DNA of 64,000 bases from CAVRQM01 sp965246915 (GCA_965246915.1 CBDFGB010000008.1:62001-126000); one strand, 5' to 3'. Shown: positions 26,565 to 35,694, numbered from the stretch's first letter. Numbers and translations are program-made. Notes: generated by a model not told the origin, from the sequence alone.

Positions 26565-27719
26565 GTGACCGACACCACCTTCGCCTCGCTCGGGCTCGCC
26601 CCGGCGCTGCTCCGTGCCCTCGAATCCGAGGGCTACACCACCCCTACCCCCATCCAGGCACAGGCGATCCCGCATGCGCTGGCCGGCCGCGACGTGCAGG
26701 GCATCGCCCAGACCGGCACCGGCAAGACCGCGGCCTTCGCCCTGCCGATCCTGCAGCGGCTGATGACGGACAAGAAGCCTGCGCAACGCGGCGCCTGCCG
26801 CTGCCTCGTGCTCGCCCCGACACGCGAACTCGCCGCCCAGATCGCCGAAAGTTTCCGCGTCTATGGCAAGGGCACGCAGCTGCGCATCGCCCTGATGTTC
26901 GGTGGCGTGCCGAAGCCGCGTCAGGCCAAGCAGATGGCCTCGGGCGTTGACGTGCTGGTCGCCACGCCGGGCCGGCTGATCGACCATATGCAGGACCGCG
27001 CCGTGCGCCTCGACCTCGTCGAGGTGCTCGTGCTGGACGAGGCCGACCACATGCTCGACCTTGGGTTCATCATCCCGATCCGCCGCATCACCCGCGACAT
27101 CCCAGCCCGCCGCCAGACATTGTTTTTCTCGGCGACCATGCCGAAGGAGATCGCCGATCTGGCCGCCAGCCTCATGCGCGACCCGGCGCATGTCTCCGTG
27201 GCGCCCGTGGCCGCCACCGCCGACCGCGTCGAACAGCACGTCATCCACGTCGAGCAGGCGCGCAAGCGTCACGTCCTGTTCGACCTGCTGACCGAGGAGG
27301 CGCGCGGCCGCACTCTGGTCTTCACCCGTACCAAGCACGGTGCCGACCGCGTCGTGAAGCACCTGGAGGAGAGCGGCCTTGCGGCGGCGGCGATTCATGG
27401 CAACAAGAGCCAAAGTCAGCGCGAACGGGCATTGGCAGGGTTCCGCAGCGGGCAGACCCGCGTGCTGATCGCCACCGACATCGCGGCGCGCGGAATCGAC
27501 GTCGATGGCGTCACGCATGTCATCAACTACGATCTGCCGAATGTGCCGGAGAGCTACGTCCACCGCATCGGCCGTACCGCGCGCGCCGGCGCGTCCGGTG
27601 TGGCGATCAGCCTATGCGACGGGACCGAGCGCAGCTTCCTGCGCGATATCGAGAAGCTGATCCGCACCCGCGTGCCAGTGATGGCCGCCCCCGGCCAGCC
27701 GACCGCCCGCGCCGCCTGA
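26565..27719 (+). CDS. DEAD-box ATP-dependent RNA helicase, RhlE-like
   Basis: The 384-residue two-domain helicase has a Q motif (TFASLGL to TPTPIQAQAIP), Walker A AQTGTGKT and APTRELAAQI. It also has VLDEADHMLDLG (DEAD), FSATMP (SAT), and the domain 2 motifs LVFTRTKHGAD, ATDIAARGIDV and HRIGRTARAG. Such enzymes remodel RNA in ribosome assembly, mRNA decay or cold adaptation. Only a short C-terminal tail follows the core, as in compact RhlE-type proteins. GTG start at 26565 gives MTDTTFASLGL; upstream in-frame codons are not protein-like. Confidence 0.9.
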   Translation: MTDTTFASLGLAPALLRALESEGYTTPTPIQAQAIPHALAGRDVQGIAQTGTGKTAAFALPILQRLMTDKKPAQRGACRCLVLAPTRELAAQIAESFRVYGKGTQLRIALMFGGVPKPRQAKQMASGVDVLVATPGRLIDHMQDRAVRLDLVEVLVLDEADHMLDLGFIIPIRRITRDIPARRQTLFFSATMPKEIADLAASLMRDPAHVSVAPVAATADRVEQHVIHVEQARKRHVLFDLLTEEARGRTLVFTRTKHGADRVVKHLEESGLAAAAIHGNKSQSQRERALAGFRSGQTRVLIATDIAARGIDVDGVTHVINYDLPNVPESYVHRIGRTARAGASGVAISLCDGTERSFLRDIEKLIRTRVPVMAAPGQPTARAA

Positions 27720-27725
27720 TGTCTC

Positions 27726-27756
27726 GGTGGCCGACAGCGGGCAACCGTCGGCCACC
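27726..27756 (+). terminator. Hairpin downstream of the helicase gene
   Basis: GGTGGCCGAC and its exact complement GTCGGCCACC flank an 11-nt loop, beginning 7 bp after the helicase stop. No T tract follows, so it may be a weak terminator or an mRNA 3' end protector. Confidence 0.4.
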
Positions 27757-27904
27757 ACCACTCGGGTAGCGAGCATATAGGTTTCAAAGCCCGGAGCCGC
27801 TCATCGATCCCGCAAGGATCTCGCAGCACGTCGACATGTGATATCCTTACGTGGCCGGATCAAAGGCCATCGAATGCCGGAACATTCGGATCGACGAATG
27901 TCTT
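27757..27904. other. Non-coding stretch between helicase and the M24 remnant
   Basis: Together with the flanking hairpin and remnant this forms a 390-bp gap without an intact gene. No reading frame in it resembles a protein, and I see no RNA gene. It probably consists of degraded sequence from the lost 3' part of the M24 peptidase-like gene. Confidence 0.4.
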
Positions 27905-28078
27905 CTATGGGATACTTGGAATGCGCGACGCCGAGACAGCGTAGGCACACGAAAAGCGAGACGGCTGCGGAGTGTCGGGCAGGCCGGCTGCCTGCATCGC
28001 GGCCACGGTGCGGCTGTGGCGTTCGGCGAACTCCGCCTTGCTGAAATGGATGTGCTCGGCGGGCGCGATGACGGGCAT
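27905..28078 (-). pseudogene. 5' remnant of an M24 (Xaa-Pro peptidase-like) gene
   Basis: From an ATG at 28076-28078 on the minus strand the first 34 or so codons read like the start of M24-family metallopeptidases (HIHFSKAEFAERHSR then TVAAMQAAGLP). Real family members then enter the creatinase-type N-domain and run to about 390 residues. Here the homologous sequence stops near 27976, the frame turns into low-quality sequence, and a stop occurs at 27905. The gene has therefore lost nearly all of its length. It is divergent from the EamA transporter gene 31 bp away. Confidence 0.55.
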
Positions 28079-28109
28079 GCTGACTCCTGGACGAAGTGTG
28101 GAACATGCC

Positions 28110-29030
28110 ATGAGTGAGTTGGCCGTGCAGCGGCGCGACCGGCTGGATGCCCGCGCCGTCGCACTCATGATCGGCCTGTGCGCGCTGTGGGGCCTGCAAC
28201 AAGTGACTGTGAAGATCGCGGCCACCCACGGCTTCCCGCCGATGTTCCAGGGATGTTTCCGCGCGGTGGTCGCAAGCGCGCTGGTGATCGCGTGGACGTG
28301 GTGGCGTGAAGGCGGGCGGAGCGCCGCGGCTCTGCTGAGGCCGGATCGGTCGCTCCGGCCGGGATTGCTGCTCGGAGCTGCGTTCACCGTTGAGTTCGCG
28401 ATCCTCTATCCCGGCCTTGTGCTGACCACCGCGTCCCGCGGCGTGCTTTTCCTCTACACCGCCCCATTCATGGTGGCGCTCGGGGCGCATCTTCTGCTGC
28501 CGGATGATCGGCTGACTCGCGTGAAGGCCCTCGGCCTGGTGGTCGCGTTCGGCGGCGTGGCGGTGGCGTTCTCGGAGGGCCTTTTGCGCGGTGGCGGTTC
28601 GCTGCGCGGTGATCTGCTTTGTTTCGCGGGAGCGGTGTTCTGGGCTGCCTCGACGCTCATCATCAAGGCCAGTCCGGCGCTCGGCCGCACGCGCGCTGCG
28701 AAGGTCCTGCTGTATCAGCTCGGGGTGTCGATCCCGGTCCTGCTCGCGCTTGGCATGGTCACGGGCGAATGGCGCGGCCCGGGTCCGGACGGGTTGGCGT
28801 GGCTATGCCTGTTTTATCAATCGGTGATCGTGGCGTTCGCGAGTTATCTTGCCTGGTTCTGGATGATCCTGACCTACCCGGCCAGCCGTCTCGCGCCATT
28901 CACGTTCCTGGCGCCGATGTTCGGGGTGGGATTCGGCGGATTGCTGCTCGGCGAGCCGATCGGCCTCGCGTTGCTCGCGGGACTGGTCGCGATCGCCGTG
29001 GGGCTGCGGCTGCTGAACGGGCGGGGTTAG
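28110..29030 (+). CDS. EamA (DMT superfamily) inner-membrane transporter
   Basis: The 306-residue protein has ten predicted membrane helices in two EamA repeats: ALMIGLCALWGLQQVTVKIA starts the first, and LLCFAGAVFWAASTLIIKA the second. Helix pairs end with FTFLAPMFGVGFGGLLLGE, a typical last-loop motif. DMT transporters export or take up small metabolites such as amino acids; the substrate is unknown. ATG at 28110 overlaps non-coding DNA upstream. It is flanked by two decayed gene starts, so it may be a survivor or an insertion in a rearranged segment. Confidence 0.85.
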   Translation: MSELAVQRRDRLDARAVALMIGLCALWGLQQVTVKIAATHGFPPMFQGCFRAVVASALVIAWTWWREGGRSAAALLRPDRSLRPGLLLGAAFTVEFAILYPGLVLTTASRGVLFLYTAPFMVALGAHLLLPDDRLTRVKALGLVVAFGGVAVAFSEGLLRGGGSLRGDLLCFAGAVFWAASTLIIKASPALGRTRAAKVLLYQLGVSIPVLLALGMVTGEWRGPGPDGLAWLCLFYQSVIVAFASYLAWFWMILTYPASRLAPFTFLAPMFGVGFGGLLLGEPIGLALLAGLVAIAVGLRLLNGRG

Positions 29031-29130
29031 CGCGAGGGTTACCCAGCGGGTCCGGCGCGGTCCGCGGCGTTTGCGCCATCGTGGGGCCGGCCAGGCAAAG
29101 GATCGCGGCGAGGAGCTTGCGCATAGTCAT
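29031..29130 (-). pseudogene. Signal-peptide remnant of a lost secreted (binding-protein-like) gene
   Basis: Immediately downstream of the dehydratase gene, a minus-strand frame starts MTMRKLLAAILCLAGPTMAQ, a good Sec signal peptide with a cleavage site after AQ. After about 30 codons (to DPLG) it enters the 3' end of the convergent EamA gene, where the frame is only a shadow. In many operons of this type the next gene is a TctC-like solute-binding protein, so this may be its truncated start. The family itself cannot be proven from 20-30 residues. Confidence 0.4.
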
Positions 29131-29154
29131 CCAACGTGTCCGCGCCGGCGCGGT

Positions 29155-30876
29155 TCAGTGGATCTCCGGCTCGGCGGTGCGCTGCGTGCCTTCCAGGACG
29201 CGGAAATCGCAGCCTTCGTTGGCTTGGGTGATTTCGTCCGCCGCAAGCTTTCCGTAGCCACGGGCGAAACGCGGCGGCGGTGCAGTCCAGATTGCGCGGC
29301 GTGTCGCGAGCGTCGCCTCGTCGACCTGAAGCGCGAGGGTTCGCGCGGGCACGTCGAGCGCGATGATGTCGCCCGTTCGTGCGAGAGCCAGCGGGCCGCC
29401 GACCGCGCTCTCGGGCGCCACATGCAGGACACAGGCGCCGTAGCTCGTTCCGGACATCCGCGCGTCGCTGATCCGTAACATGTCGCGCACGCCCGCGCGC
29501 AGCAGTTTCTGAGGAATTGGCAGCATTCCCCATTCTGGCATGCCCGGCCCGCCCACCGGTCCCGCGCCACGCAGGACCAGGACGCTGTCGGAGGTGACGT
29601 CGAGCGCCGGGTCGTCGATCCGCGCGGCCATGTCGGCGTAGTCGTCGAACACCACGGCCGGGCCGGCATGGACATGCAGCGCCGGATCGGCCGCGCCGTG
29701 TTTCATCACCGCACCATCGGGGGCAAGGTTGCCGCGAAGCACCGCGAGCCCGGCGTCCTCGCGCAGCGGATTTTCGCGCGTCCTGATCACCGAGTCGTTC
29801 CACACTTTCGCGTCCGCGAACCCATCCGCGAGCGAGGCGCCGGTAACGGTGGCGGCCGTGCCGTCCAGAAGATCCGCGATCCGAGCCATCAAGCCGCGCA
29901 GGCCGCCGGCGTAGAAGAAATCCTCCATGAGGAACGCGCCGGCCGGACGGATATCGGCCAGCAGCGGCGTGGTCCGCGACAGCGCATCGAGATCGTCGAG
30001 CGTGAAGTCGACCCCCGCCCGCCGCGCCATGGCCACCAGATGCACGATCGCGTTGGTCGAGCCGCCGAGTGCGAGCACCACCGTCGCCGCATTGCGGAAG
30101 CTCGCCGCCGTCAACAGGCGAGATGGCCGCAAATCCTCCCACGCCATCTCGACGATGCGACGTCCGCAGGCGGTGGCCATGCGGGCATGGTTGGAGTCCG
30201 GGGCAGGAATGGATGTACTGCCGGGCAGCGCCAGCCCCAACGCCTCCGCCCCCGCCGTCATGGTGCTCGCGGTGCCCATGGTCATGCAGGTGCCCCAGCT
30301 GCGGGCGATGCCGTCCTCGACGTCGGCCCAGTCGGCTTCGGTGATCGTACCGGCGCGCAATTCGGCCCAGTATTTCCAGGAATCCGAGCCGCTGCCGAGC
30401 GTCCTGCCGGCCGCATGGCCGCGCAGCATCGGCCCGGCCGGAAGCGCGATGCACGGCAGGTCGGCCGAGACCGCGCCCATGATCATCGCCGGCGTGGTCT
30501 TGTCGCAGCCACACATCAGAACGAGGGCATCGAGCGGCAGGCTGCGGGCGATCTCCTCCACCTCCATCGCCAGGAGATTTCGGTACAGCATCGTCGTCGG
30601 CTTCATGAAATTCTCCGGCAGCGCGAGCGCCGGGATTTCCAGGGGAAAGCCGCCCGCCTGCCAGACGCCGCGCTTTGTCTCCTCGGCGCGGACGCGGAAA
30701 TGCTGGTGGCAGGGATTGAGGTCCGACCAGGTGTTGAGGATGCCGATCACCGGCTTGCCGGCCCAGTCGGCGGCGGCGTAGCCCATCTGCTTGGTGCGGC
30801 TGCGATGGCCGAAGCTGCGCAGATCGGCGGGTCCGTACCAGCGGGCGCTGCGAAGTTTCGCGGGGTCGCGGGTCAC
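29155..30876 (-). CDS. IlvD/Edd family dehydratase (sugar-acid/dihydroxy-acid dehydratase)
   Basis: The 573-residue product has the iron-sulfur cysteine segments of the family: SDLNPCHQHF, MCGCDKTTPAM and SWGTCMTMGTAST. Further conserved blocks are MATACGRRIVEM, LALGGSTNAIVHL and the C-terminal SDARMSGTSYG. The group includes dihydroxy-acid, phosphogluconate and L-arabinonate/xylonate dehydratases; the ARWYG/SFGHRSR N-terminus suits the sugar-acid branch. It would convert a 2,3-dihydroxy acid to a 2-oxo acid. GTG at 30874-30876 overlaps the CoA-transferase stop (GTGA). It is the last gene of the four-gene operon. Confidence 0.85.
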   Translation of the reverse strand: MTRDPAKLRSARWYGPADLRSFGHRSRTKQMGYAAADWAGKPVIGILNTWSDLNPCHQHFRVRAEETKRGVWQAGGFPLEIPALALPENFMKPTTMLYRNLLAMEVEEIARSLPLDALVLMCGCDKTTPAMIMGAVSADLPCIALPAGPMLRGHAAGRTLGSGSDSWKYWAELRAGTITEADWADVEDGIARSWGTCMTMGTASTMTAGAEALGLALPGSTSIPAPDSNHARMATACGRRIVEMAWEDLRPSRLLTAASFRNAATVVLALGGSTNAIVHLVAMARRAGVDFTLDDLDALSRTTPLLADIRPAGAFLMEDFFYAGGLRGLMARIADLLDGTAATVTGASLADGFADAKVWNDSVIRTRENPLREDAGLAVLRGNLAPDGAVMKHGAADPALHVHAGPAVVFDDYADMAARIDDPALDVTSDSVLVLRGAGPVGGPGMPEWGMLPIPQKLLRAGVRDMLRISDARMSGTSYGACVLHVAPESAVGGPLALARTGDIIALDVPARTLALQVDEATLATRRAIWTAPPPRFARGYGKLAADEITQANEGCDFRVLEGTQRTAEPEIH

Positions 30877-32075
30877 CGCCGCCTCGTCGCCGGGACCGCG
30901 CCGTTCTGGCGTAACGCCAAGATCTCCGCATCGTTGAAGCCGGCGTCTGCGAGGATCTCGTCGGCATGTGCCGCGAATCGCGGCGGTCCTTGCAGCGGGC
31001 CGCCCGGGGTGCGGGAGAATTTGATCGGTGTACCCAACGTACGAACGCCGTCGCGCTCCACCACCATCTCGCGCGCGGCGGTGTGAGCGGCGGCCATCGC
31101 GGCGTCGATCGGCAGCACCGCGCCCGCCGGCAGCCCGGCGCGCAACAGCCGGTCCGCCAACACCCCGCCATCCTGCGTCGCCAAGGCATCCTCCAGCTCC
31201 ACGGTCATCGCCTCGCGGTGGGCGATCCGGTCGGCGTTCGTCACGAATCGCGGATCGGCCGCCATCGCGGGTCGACCGATCTCCGCGCAGAGTTTGCGGA
31301 ACTGCGCGTCGTTGCCGATGCACAAGAAGATGTCGCCCGTCGCGGTGGCGAATTTTGAATACGGAGCGATGTTCGGGTGCGGATTGCCGAGCGGCATCGG
31401 CCGCTTGCCGTTGAGGAAGAAATTCGCCGCGTGCGGATGCAGCAGCGCCATGCCGCAATCATGCAGGGTCATGTCGAGGAACTGGCCGCGTCCGGACCGC
31501 GCTCGCTCCTGCACCGCCATGAGAATCCCGATCACTGAATAAAGTCCCGTGACCATGTCCACGACGGGCGCGCCGATGCGCAACGGTCCGCCCGCCACCT
31601 CACCGTTGATGCTCATCAACCCGACCATCGCCTGGACGATCGCGTCGTAGCCCGGCATGCCGCCGAGCGGCCCGTCGGCACCGAAGCCGGAGACGCGGCA
31701 ATGGATCAATTTCGGAAACAGCTTCTCGAGGTCGGCATACGCCAGCCCCCATTTCTCCATCGCGCCCGGCTTGAAGTTTTCGACAAGCACGTCCGCGTCG
31801 GCGAGCAGCCGCAACAGCACCTCCCGTCCGGCCGGCCTGCCGATGTCGAGCGCGATCGAGCGCTTGTTGCGGTTGACGCCCAGGAAATAGCTTGCGTCCC
31901 GGGTCCCGTCCGGATGCTCCAGGAACGGCGGTCCCCAGTCGCGCACCTCGTCGCCCTGCGGCGGCTCGACCTTGATCACGTCCGCGCCGTGATCCGACAG
32001 GATCATCGTGGCGTACGGGCCGCCCAGCACGCGCGTCAGGTCGACGATGCGCAATCCGTCGAGCGCGCGCGTCAT
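30873..32075 (-). CDS. CaiB/BaiF family (class III) CoA-transferase
   Basis: The 400-residue protein has the family N-terminus LDGLRIVDLTRVLGGPYAT with DHGADVIKVEPPQGDEVR, NRNKRSIALDI, and VLVENFKPGAMEKWGL. The catalytic Asp lies in the segment around LDMTLHDCGMALL. Class III CoA-transferases move CoA between carboxylic acids (formyl-CoA/oxalate, carnitine, benzylsuccinate types). The acid handled here is unknown. It starts with ATGA overlap on the aspartoacylase-like gene and ends with GTGA overlap on the dehydratase, so expression is coupled. Confidence 0.88.
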   Translation of the reverse strand: MTRALDGLRIVDLTRVLGGPYATMILSDHGADVIKVEPPQGDEVRDWGPPFLEHPDGTRDASYFLGVNRNKRSIALDIGRPAGREVLLRLLADADVLVENFKPGAMEKWGLAYADLEKLFPKLIHCRVSGFGADGPLGGMPGYDAIVQAMVGLMSINGEVAGGPLRIGAPVVDMVTGLYSVIGILMAVQERARSGRGQFLDMTLHDCGMALLHPHAANFFLNGKRPMPLGNPHPNIAPYSKFATATGDIFLCIGNDAQFRKLCAEIGRPAMAADPRFVTNADRIAHREAMTVELEDALATQDGGVLADRLLRAGLPAGAVLPIDAAMAAAHTAAREMVVERDGVRTLGTPIKFSRTPGGPLQGPPRFAAHADEILADAGFNDAEILALRQNGAVPATRRR

Positions 32076-33043
32076 GGCTCCTCGAAGCGGGCGAGGCGGA
32101 CGGCGGTGTGGCCACGTCCGGTGCGCAGGCTCGGCATGACCAGAAGACAGTCGTCGTGCGGCGTTCGCACCTCGGCGTCGCCGTCCGTGGCGATCAGGGT
32201 GCCGCCAGTCGGGACGATCTCGCCGCCGCGCCACGGCCGCAGGAACGAAAAGCTCGCGGTAGAGGCGGTGACCACGCGAGTGACGCGCGCGAACCGCGCC
32301 GCAGCCGGCCCCTCCGGCCGCGAATCGGCGACCATTCCGACGTGGCGCAGCAGGGCCGCGACGCTCGCCCGCGTCTGCGCCACGGTGTCGGCGCGCCAAT
32401 GCTGGCCGGCCTCGACCAGCAGCGCCACCGGCCCGCCCGGCGGATCGGCAAACCGGCCATAGTCGATCAGCCGCCGTCCACTCATGTGGCCGTCATCGGC
32501 GACGATCAACCCGGGTGTTCCGATCGCCCGCGCGAGACCGCGCCCCTTTGCGGTGGAGCCGCACAACAGCAGCGGCTCGGACGGCCAGAGCATCGAGTGC
32601 AGATCGAGAAGCATGTCGGCGCTGTCGACGATGCGGCGCATCTGCCGCGCCCGCACGAGCTCCGAACAGATGCGGGGGCCGTCCAGGACGGAGGCGTCCC
32701 ACAGGCGGTTCAGATCCTCGTCGACGAAGCGCGACGACGTAGGCTGCCGCGGGTCGAACCGGTCGAATGCGGCGAGGTTGGCAAAGCCGATCGTGAGGCG
32801 TCCTCGCAGCGGCCGCACGCCGGCCGCCAGCAACTCGGCCAGCACGACGGCGCCCGCCAGTTCGTTGCCGTGGATCAGCGACATCAGCACGACATGCGGG
32901 CCGGCCTGGTCGGCGGCGTGGCTCACGAAGCCGGGTACGCCGCAATTGCCGACCCGCCACGCGGACGGCAGATGCGGAGGCATCACTTCGATCTCGAATT
33001 CCGGCAGCTTATGGCCGAGTGCCGCCGAGGCGAGCGCGTTCAT
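32072..33043 (-). CDS. Succinylglutamate desuccinylase/aspartoacylase family zinc deacylase
   Basis: The 323-residue M14-like protein has zinc-site motifs SLIHGNELAGA (HxxE) and LLDLHSML (third histidine). Also present are FVDEDLNRLWD and the catalytic glutamate region ALLVEAGQHW. Such enzymes remove an acyl group from an N-acyl amino acid. The C-terminal 80 residues form a beta-rich lid (GEIVPTGGTLIATDG). Starts with ATGA overlap on the M20 deacylase gene. Two different N-deacylases in one operon suggest a doubly or variously acylated substrate, which is inference. Confidence 0.82.
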   Translation of the reverse strand: MNALASAALGHKLPEFEIEVMPPHLPSAWRVGNCGVPGFVSHAADQAGPHVVLMSLIHGNELAGAVVLAELLAAGVRPLRGRLTIGFANLAAFDRFDPRQPTSSRFVDEDLNRLWDASVLDGPRICSELVRARQMRRIVDSADMLLDLHSMLWPSEPLLLCGSTAKGRGLARAIGTPGLIVADDGHMSGRRLIDYGRFADPPGGPVALLVEAGQHWRADTVAQTRASVAALLRHVGMVADSRPEGPAAARFARVTRVVTASTASFSFLRPWRGGEIVPTGGTLIATDGDAEVRTPHDDCLLVMPSLRTGRGHTAVRLARFEEP

Positions 33044-34206
33044 GCGGCCATCGGCTCGACCAGCCGGCGGATGAACGCGTCGCTTGCGTCGAGTTGCGCC
33101 CGCTCGATCCACTCGTCCGCGCCATGCGCCTGCTCGATGGACCCCGGACCGCAGACGATGGTTGGGATGCCGGCCTCCTGGAACAGGCCCCCCTCGGTGG
33201 CGTAGCTGACGTGACCGGCACCGTTCGATCCCGCGGCGCGGCGCACCAGGGCGGCCAACTCGTGATCCGGCGGCAGCGACATCTCCGGTACCCAGTCGGT
33301 CACCTCGAAGCCGAAGCCGCTCCCGGGGGCGGCCGATCGCATCGCGGGCTCGAGCACCTCGAGCGCGTGGGCCTCCAGGCGTCGGAGTGCGTCGCGCGCG
33401 TCGTCGCCGGGGATCGGACGCCACTCGACGGTCAGTTCGCATCGCTCGGGCACGATGTTGAGCGCGGCACCCCCCTCGACCGTGCCGACCTGACTTGTCG
33501 TGTGGGCCGGCTCGAACCCCTCGGCGAACGGCCCTTCGCGCGCCGTCCGATCGGCCTCCCCGGCGATCCAGGCGATCAGGCGCGCGGCGGCATGAATCGC
33601 GTTCACGCCTCGCGCCGGATCGGACGAATGGCCCGGGCGGCCGCGCACGACGGCGCGGGCCGCCAGACGTCCTTTGTGGCCGACGATCGGCTGCATGAGG
33701 CTCGGCTCGCCGACCACGCACATCGCCGGGCGGGGCCATCCGGCCTCATCCAGCGTGGCGAGCAGCCGGCGCGCACCGGCCATCGTCGTCTCCTCATCGA
33801 ACGTGATGAACAGGTGGACCGGCCGCGCCAGCCGCCGCGCCACGAGATCGGGCACGGCAGCGAGCATGGACGCGACGAAGCCCTTCATGTCGCAGGTTCC
33901 CCGCCCAAAGAGCTTGCCGTCCTTTGCCCGCAGGTCGAATGGATCGGTTTGCCACCGCTGCCCGTCGACCGGCACCGTGTCGACATGGCCCGACAGCGCG
34001 ACGCCACCCTCGATGGCCGGGCCGATCAAGGCGTGCAGGTTGATCTTCTGGCCGGTCGGATCATGGCTGGCATGGCTGCGCACGCCGTGCGAGTCGAGAA
34101 AGCCGCGCACGAACGCCATCAGCTCGAGGTTCGGATTGCGACTGGTCGTGTCGAACGCCACCAGGCGATCGAGCAGTTCCACAGTCGAGGGGCGGGCCGC
34201 GCTCAT
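33040..34206 (-). CDS. M20 family deacylase, acetylornithine deacetylase (ArgE)-like
   Basis: The 388-residue metallohydrolase has the zinc ligands in place: LSGHVDTVPVDG, GRGTCDMKGF, FDEETTMAG, and the dimerisation domain RPGHSSDP. The last ligand region is GSIEQAHGADEWI. It matches ArgE (N-acetyl-L-ornithine deacetylase) closely, including DTTSRNPNLELM. Because it heads a catabolic operon rather than sitting with arginine genes, its true substrate may be another N-acyl amino acid. The next gene overlaps its stop by 4 nt. Confidence 0.85.
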   Translation of the reverse strand: MSAARPSTVELLDRLVAFDTTSRNPNLELMAFVRGFLDSHGVRSHASHDPTGQKINLHALIGPAIEGGVALSGHVDTVPVDGQRWQTDPFDLRAKDGKLFGRGTCDMKGFVASMLAAVPDLVARRLARPVHLFITFDEETTMAGARRLLATLDEAGWPRPAMCVVGEPSLMQPIVGHKGRLAARAVVRGRPGHSSDPARGVNAIHAAARLIAWIAGEADRTAREGPFAEGFEPAHTTSQVGTVEGGAALNIVPERCELTVEWRPIPGDDARDALRRLEAHALEVLEPAMRSAAPGSGFGFEVTDWVPEMSLPPDHELAALVRRAAGSNGAGHVSYATEGGLFQEAGIPTIVCGPGSIEQAHGADEWIERAQLDASDAFIRRLVEPMAA

Positions 34207-34359
34207 ATCGTGAGCCTATCGCGCTGCAGCGAAGAACGCACCCCTCACCGTCGTTTCCGCGTAGGGTCCCAAATCCGAGACGTCATCCCGGCGTCCGGCG
34301 GCGCGACGAGCTCAGTTTTTCAGGTCGCCATCGCCTGCGAAGCAACCCTGCACAGCCGT

Positions 34360-35472
34360 CTACCCCTGGGCGGCGGGCGACAGCACGATGCAGTTGCGCC
34401 CACGGATCTTGCCGCAGGCCTGGATCGCCGCCTCGTGCGACAGGCCGATGACCCTGGCCCGATAGAGCACCGTCTTGTTCGACTGCACGGAGCCGACGGC
34501 GATACGTCCGCCGGCCTGCGCCTGCGCGCCCTGGGCGGCGGACTTCGCCAGGCCCTGGCTCGCGAACGCACCAACCTGCACAGCCCAGTCCCCGGTCTTG
34601 GCGCCGCCCGAGCGAACCGGCATCGTGTCGGCCATGGCACGCGAGATAAGCCGGAACCCGCCCTTCTTCGGCTGTTCGAGCGCCGCGTATTGCGGCGGCT
34701 GCGGCGGCTCTGGCAGCGATGCGGTCGCCACCGGCTCCCGGCGATAGCCGCTGATCCGCCTGCTGTTGTCGGCCAGGGCCACCGGCCGCTGGCCCTTCGA
34801 GTGGCGGGGGAAACGCGGGCCGGCAGGGATATTCTCGGGGATCTGGTTGACCGCCAGCATCTGCCCGTCCGAGATCCGGTTCGGCGCGTCGCCACGAAGG
34901 TTTGGCGCGATACGCGCGACGTAGTTGCGGGTCTCCGCCGGCAGCGGCCGGTTGCGCGTCAGATAATCGTCGAGCCGCCCCGGCCCGGCATTGTAGGCGG
35001 CGAGGAATCCGGGGCTGCCATACACGTCATAAAGCTCGCGGATATAGGCAGTGCCCGCGAGGATGTTGTCGTGCGGATCGTACGGGTCGGCGCCCAAGGC
35101 GTAGCGCCCTCGCAGCTCGTCGAACGTGCCCGGCATCACCTGCATCAGGCCCATCGCGCCGACGGGCGAGGTGATGAGCTGACCGTCGGCATACTGACGC
35201 CCCCCCGATTCCTGCCGGATCACGGCGCGCACCCAACGCACGGGCACATCGAATCGCGCACCGGCCTCGGTGATGTACGGCCCCCAGGGATCGCTCGGCG
35301 GACCCGGCGGCGTGTAGTTCCGCTTCGCGCGGGCCGCATACTGCGCGGCCTCCTGCGTCGCGCTGAATTGCGGGTGCCGGCTGGCGCACCCGGCGATCCC
35401 GATGAGCAGGGCGGAGACTGCGAACAGGCGCAGGCCGATGCCAGTGCGCTGCGACAGGCGAAGGCAGGGCAT
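34360..35472 (-). CDS. Lytic transglycosylase lipoprotein with a C-terminal SPOR domain
   Basis: The 370-residue precursor has a lipoprotein signal (LLIGIAGC, Cys29). A family 1 SLT domain follows at about residues 65-190, with the catalytic glutamate in IRQESGG (about Glu88), AMGLMQVMPGT and FLAAYNAGPG. After a proline-rich linker, residues about 290-365 form a SPOR domain (WAVQVGAFASQGLAKSAAQ to YRARVIGL), which binds denuded septal peptidoglycan. It probably cleaves glycan strands during growth or division from the outer membrane. It stands alone on its strand. Confidence 0.88.
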   Translation of the reverse strand: MPCLRLSQRTGIGLRLFAVSALLIGIAGCASRHPQFSATQEAAQYAARAKRNYTPPGPPSDPWGPYITEAGARFDVPVRWVRAVIRQESGGRQYADGQLITSPVGAMGLMQVMPGTFDELRGRYALGADPYDPHDNILAGTAYIRELYDVYGSPGFLAAYNAGPGRLDDYLTRNRPLPAETRNYVARIAPNLRGDAPNRISDGQMLAVNQIPENIPAGPRFPRHSKGQRPVALADNSRRISGYRREPVATASLPEPPQPPQYAALEQPKKGGFRLISRAMADTMPVRSGGAKTGDWAVQVGAFASQGLAKSAAQGAQAQAGGRIAVGSVQSNKTVLYRARVIGLSHEAAIQACGKIRGRNCIVLSPAAQG

Positions 35473-35694
35473 CGATGTCTCCGTCGAAACACGGCTGGCG
35501 GGTACAGCCGGCAGTCACGGCGACCTTAGCGGCCACCGCTCAGCGTTGTGGTCAGCAACAGCCCGTAAGTGGCTAGCGGATCACATGAACCGGCGCAAGC
35601 GGCCGGGTAACCCCAGCGTCACAAGACAGTTCGAGTGTGGCGTCCTGGCTTCGATTCAGGGTAGTTTACGAACCGCACTCAAAGGAATGACCCG

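Noticed and set aside
28076..34206. Ectoine degradation cluster (DoeA-like M24 remnant plus DoeB-like deacylase)
   Set aside because: The aspartoacylase-like protein does not show the DoeB N-terminal pattern, no aminotransferase or semialdehyde dehydrogenase is present, and the M24 remnant is too short to type.
33019..35529. 836-codon plus-strand open frame over the M20 deacylase and lytic transglycosylase
   Set aside because: It crosses two genuine minus-strand genes and the gap between them, without domains of its own.
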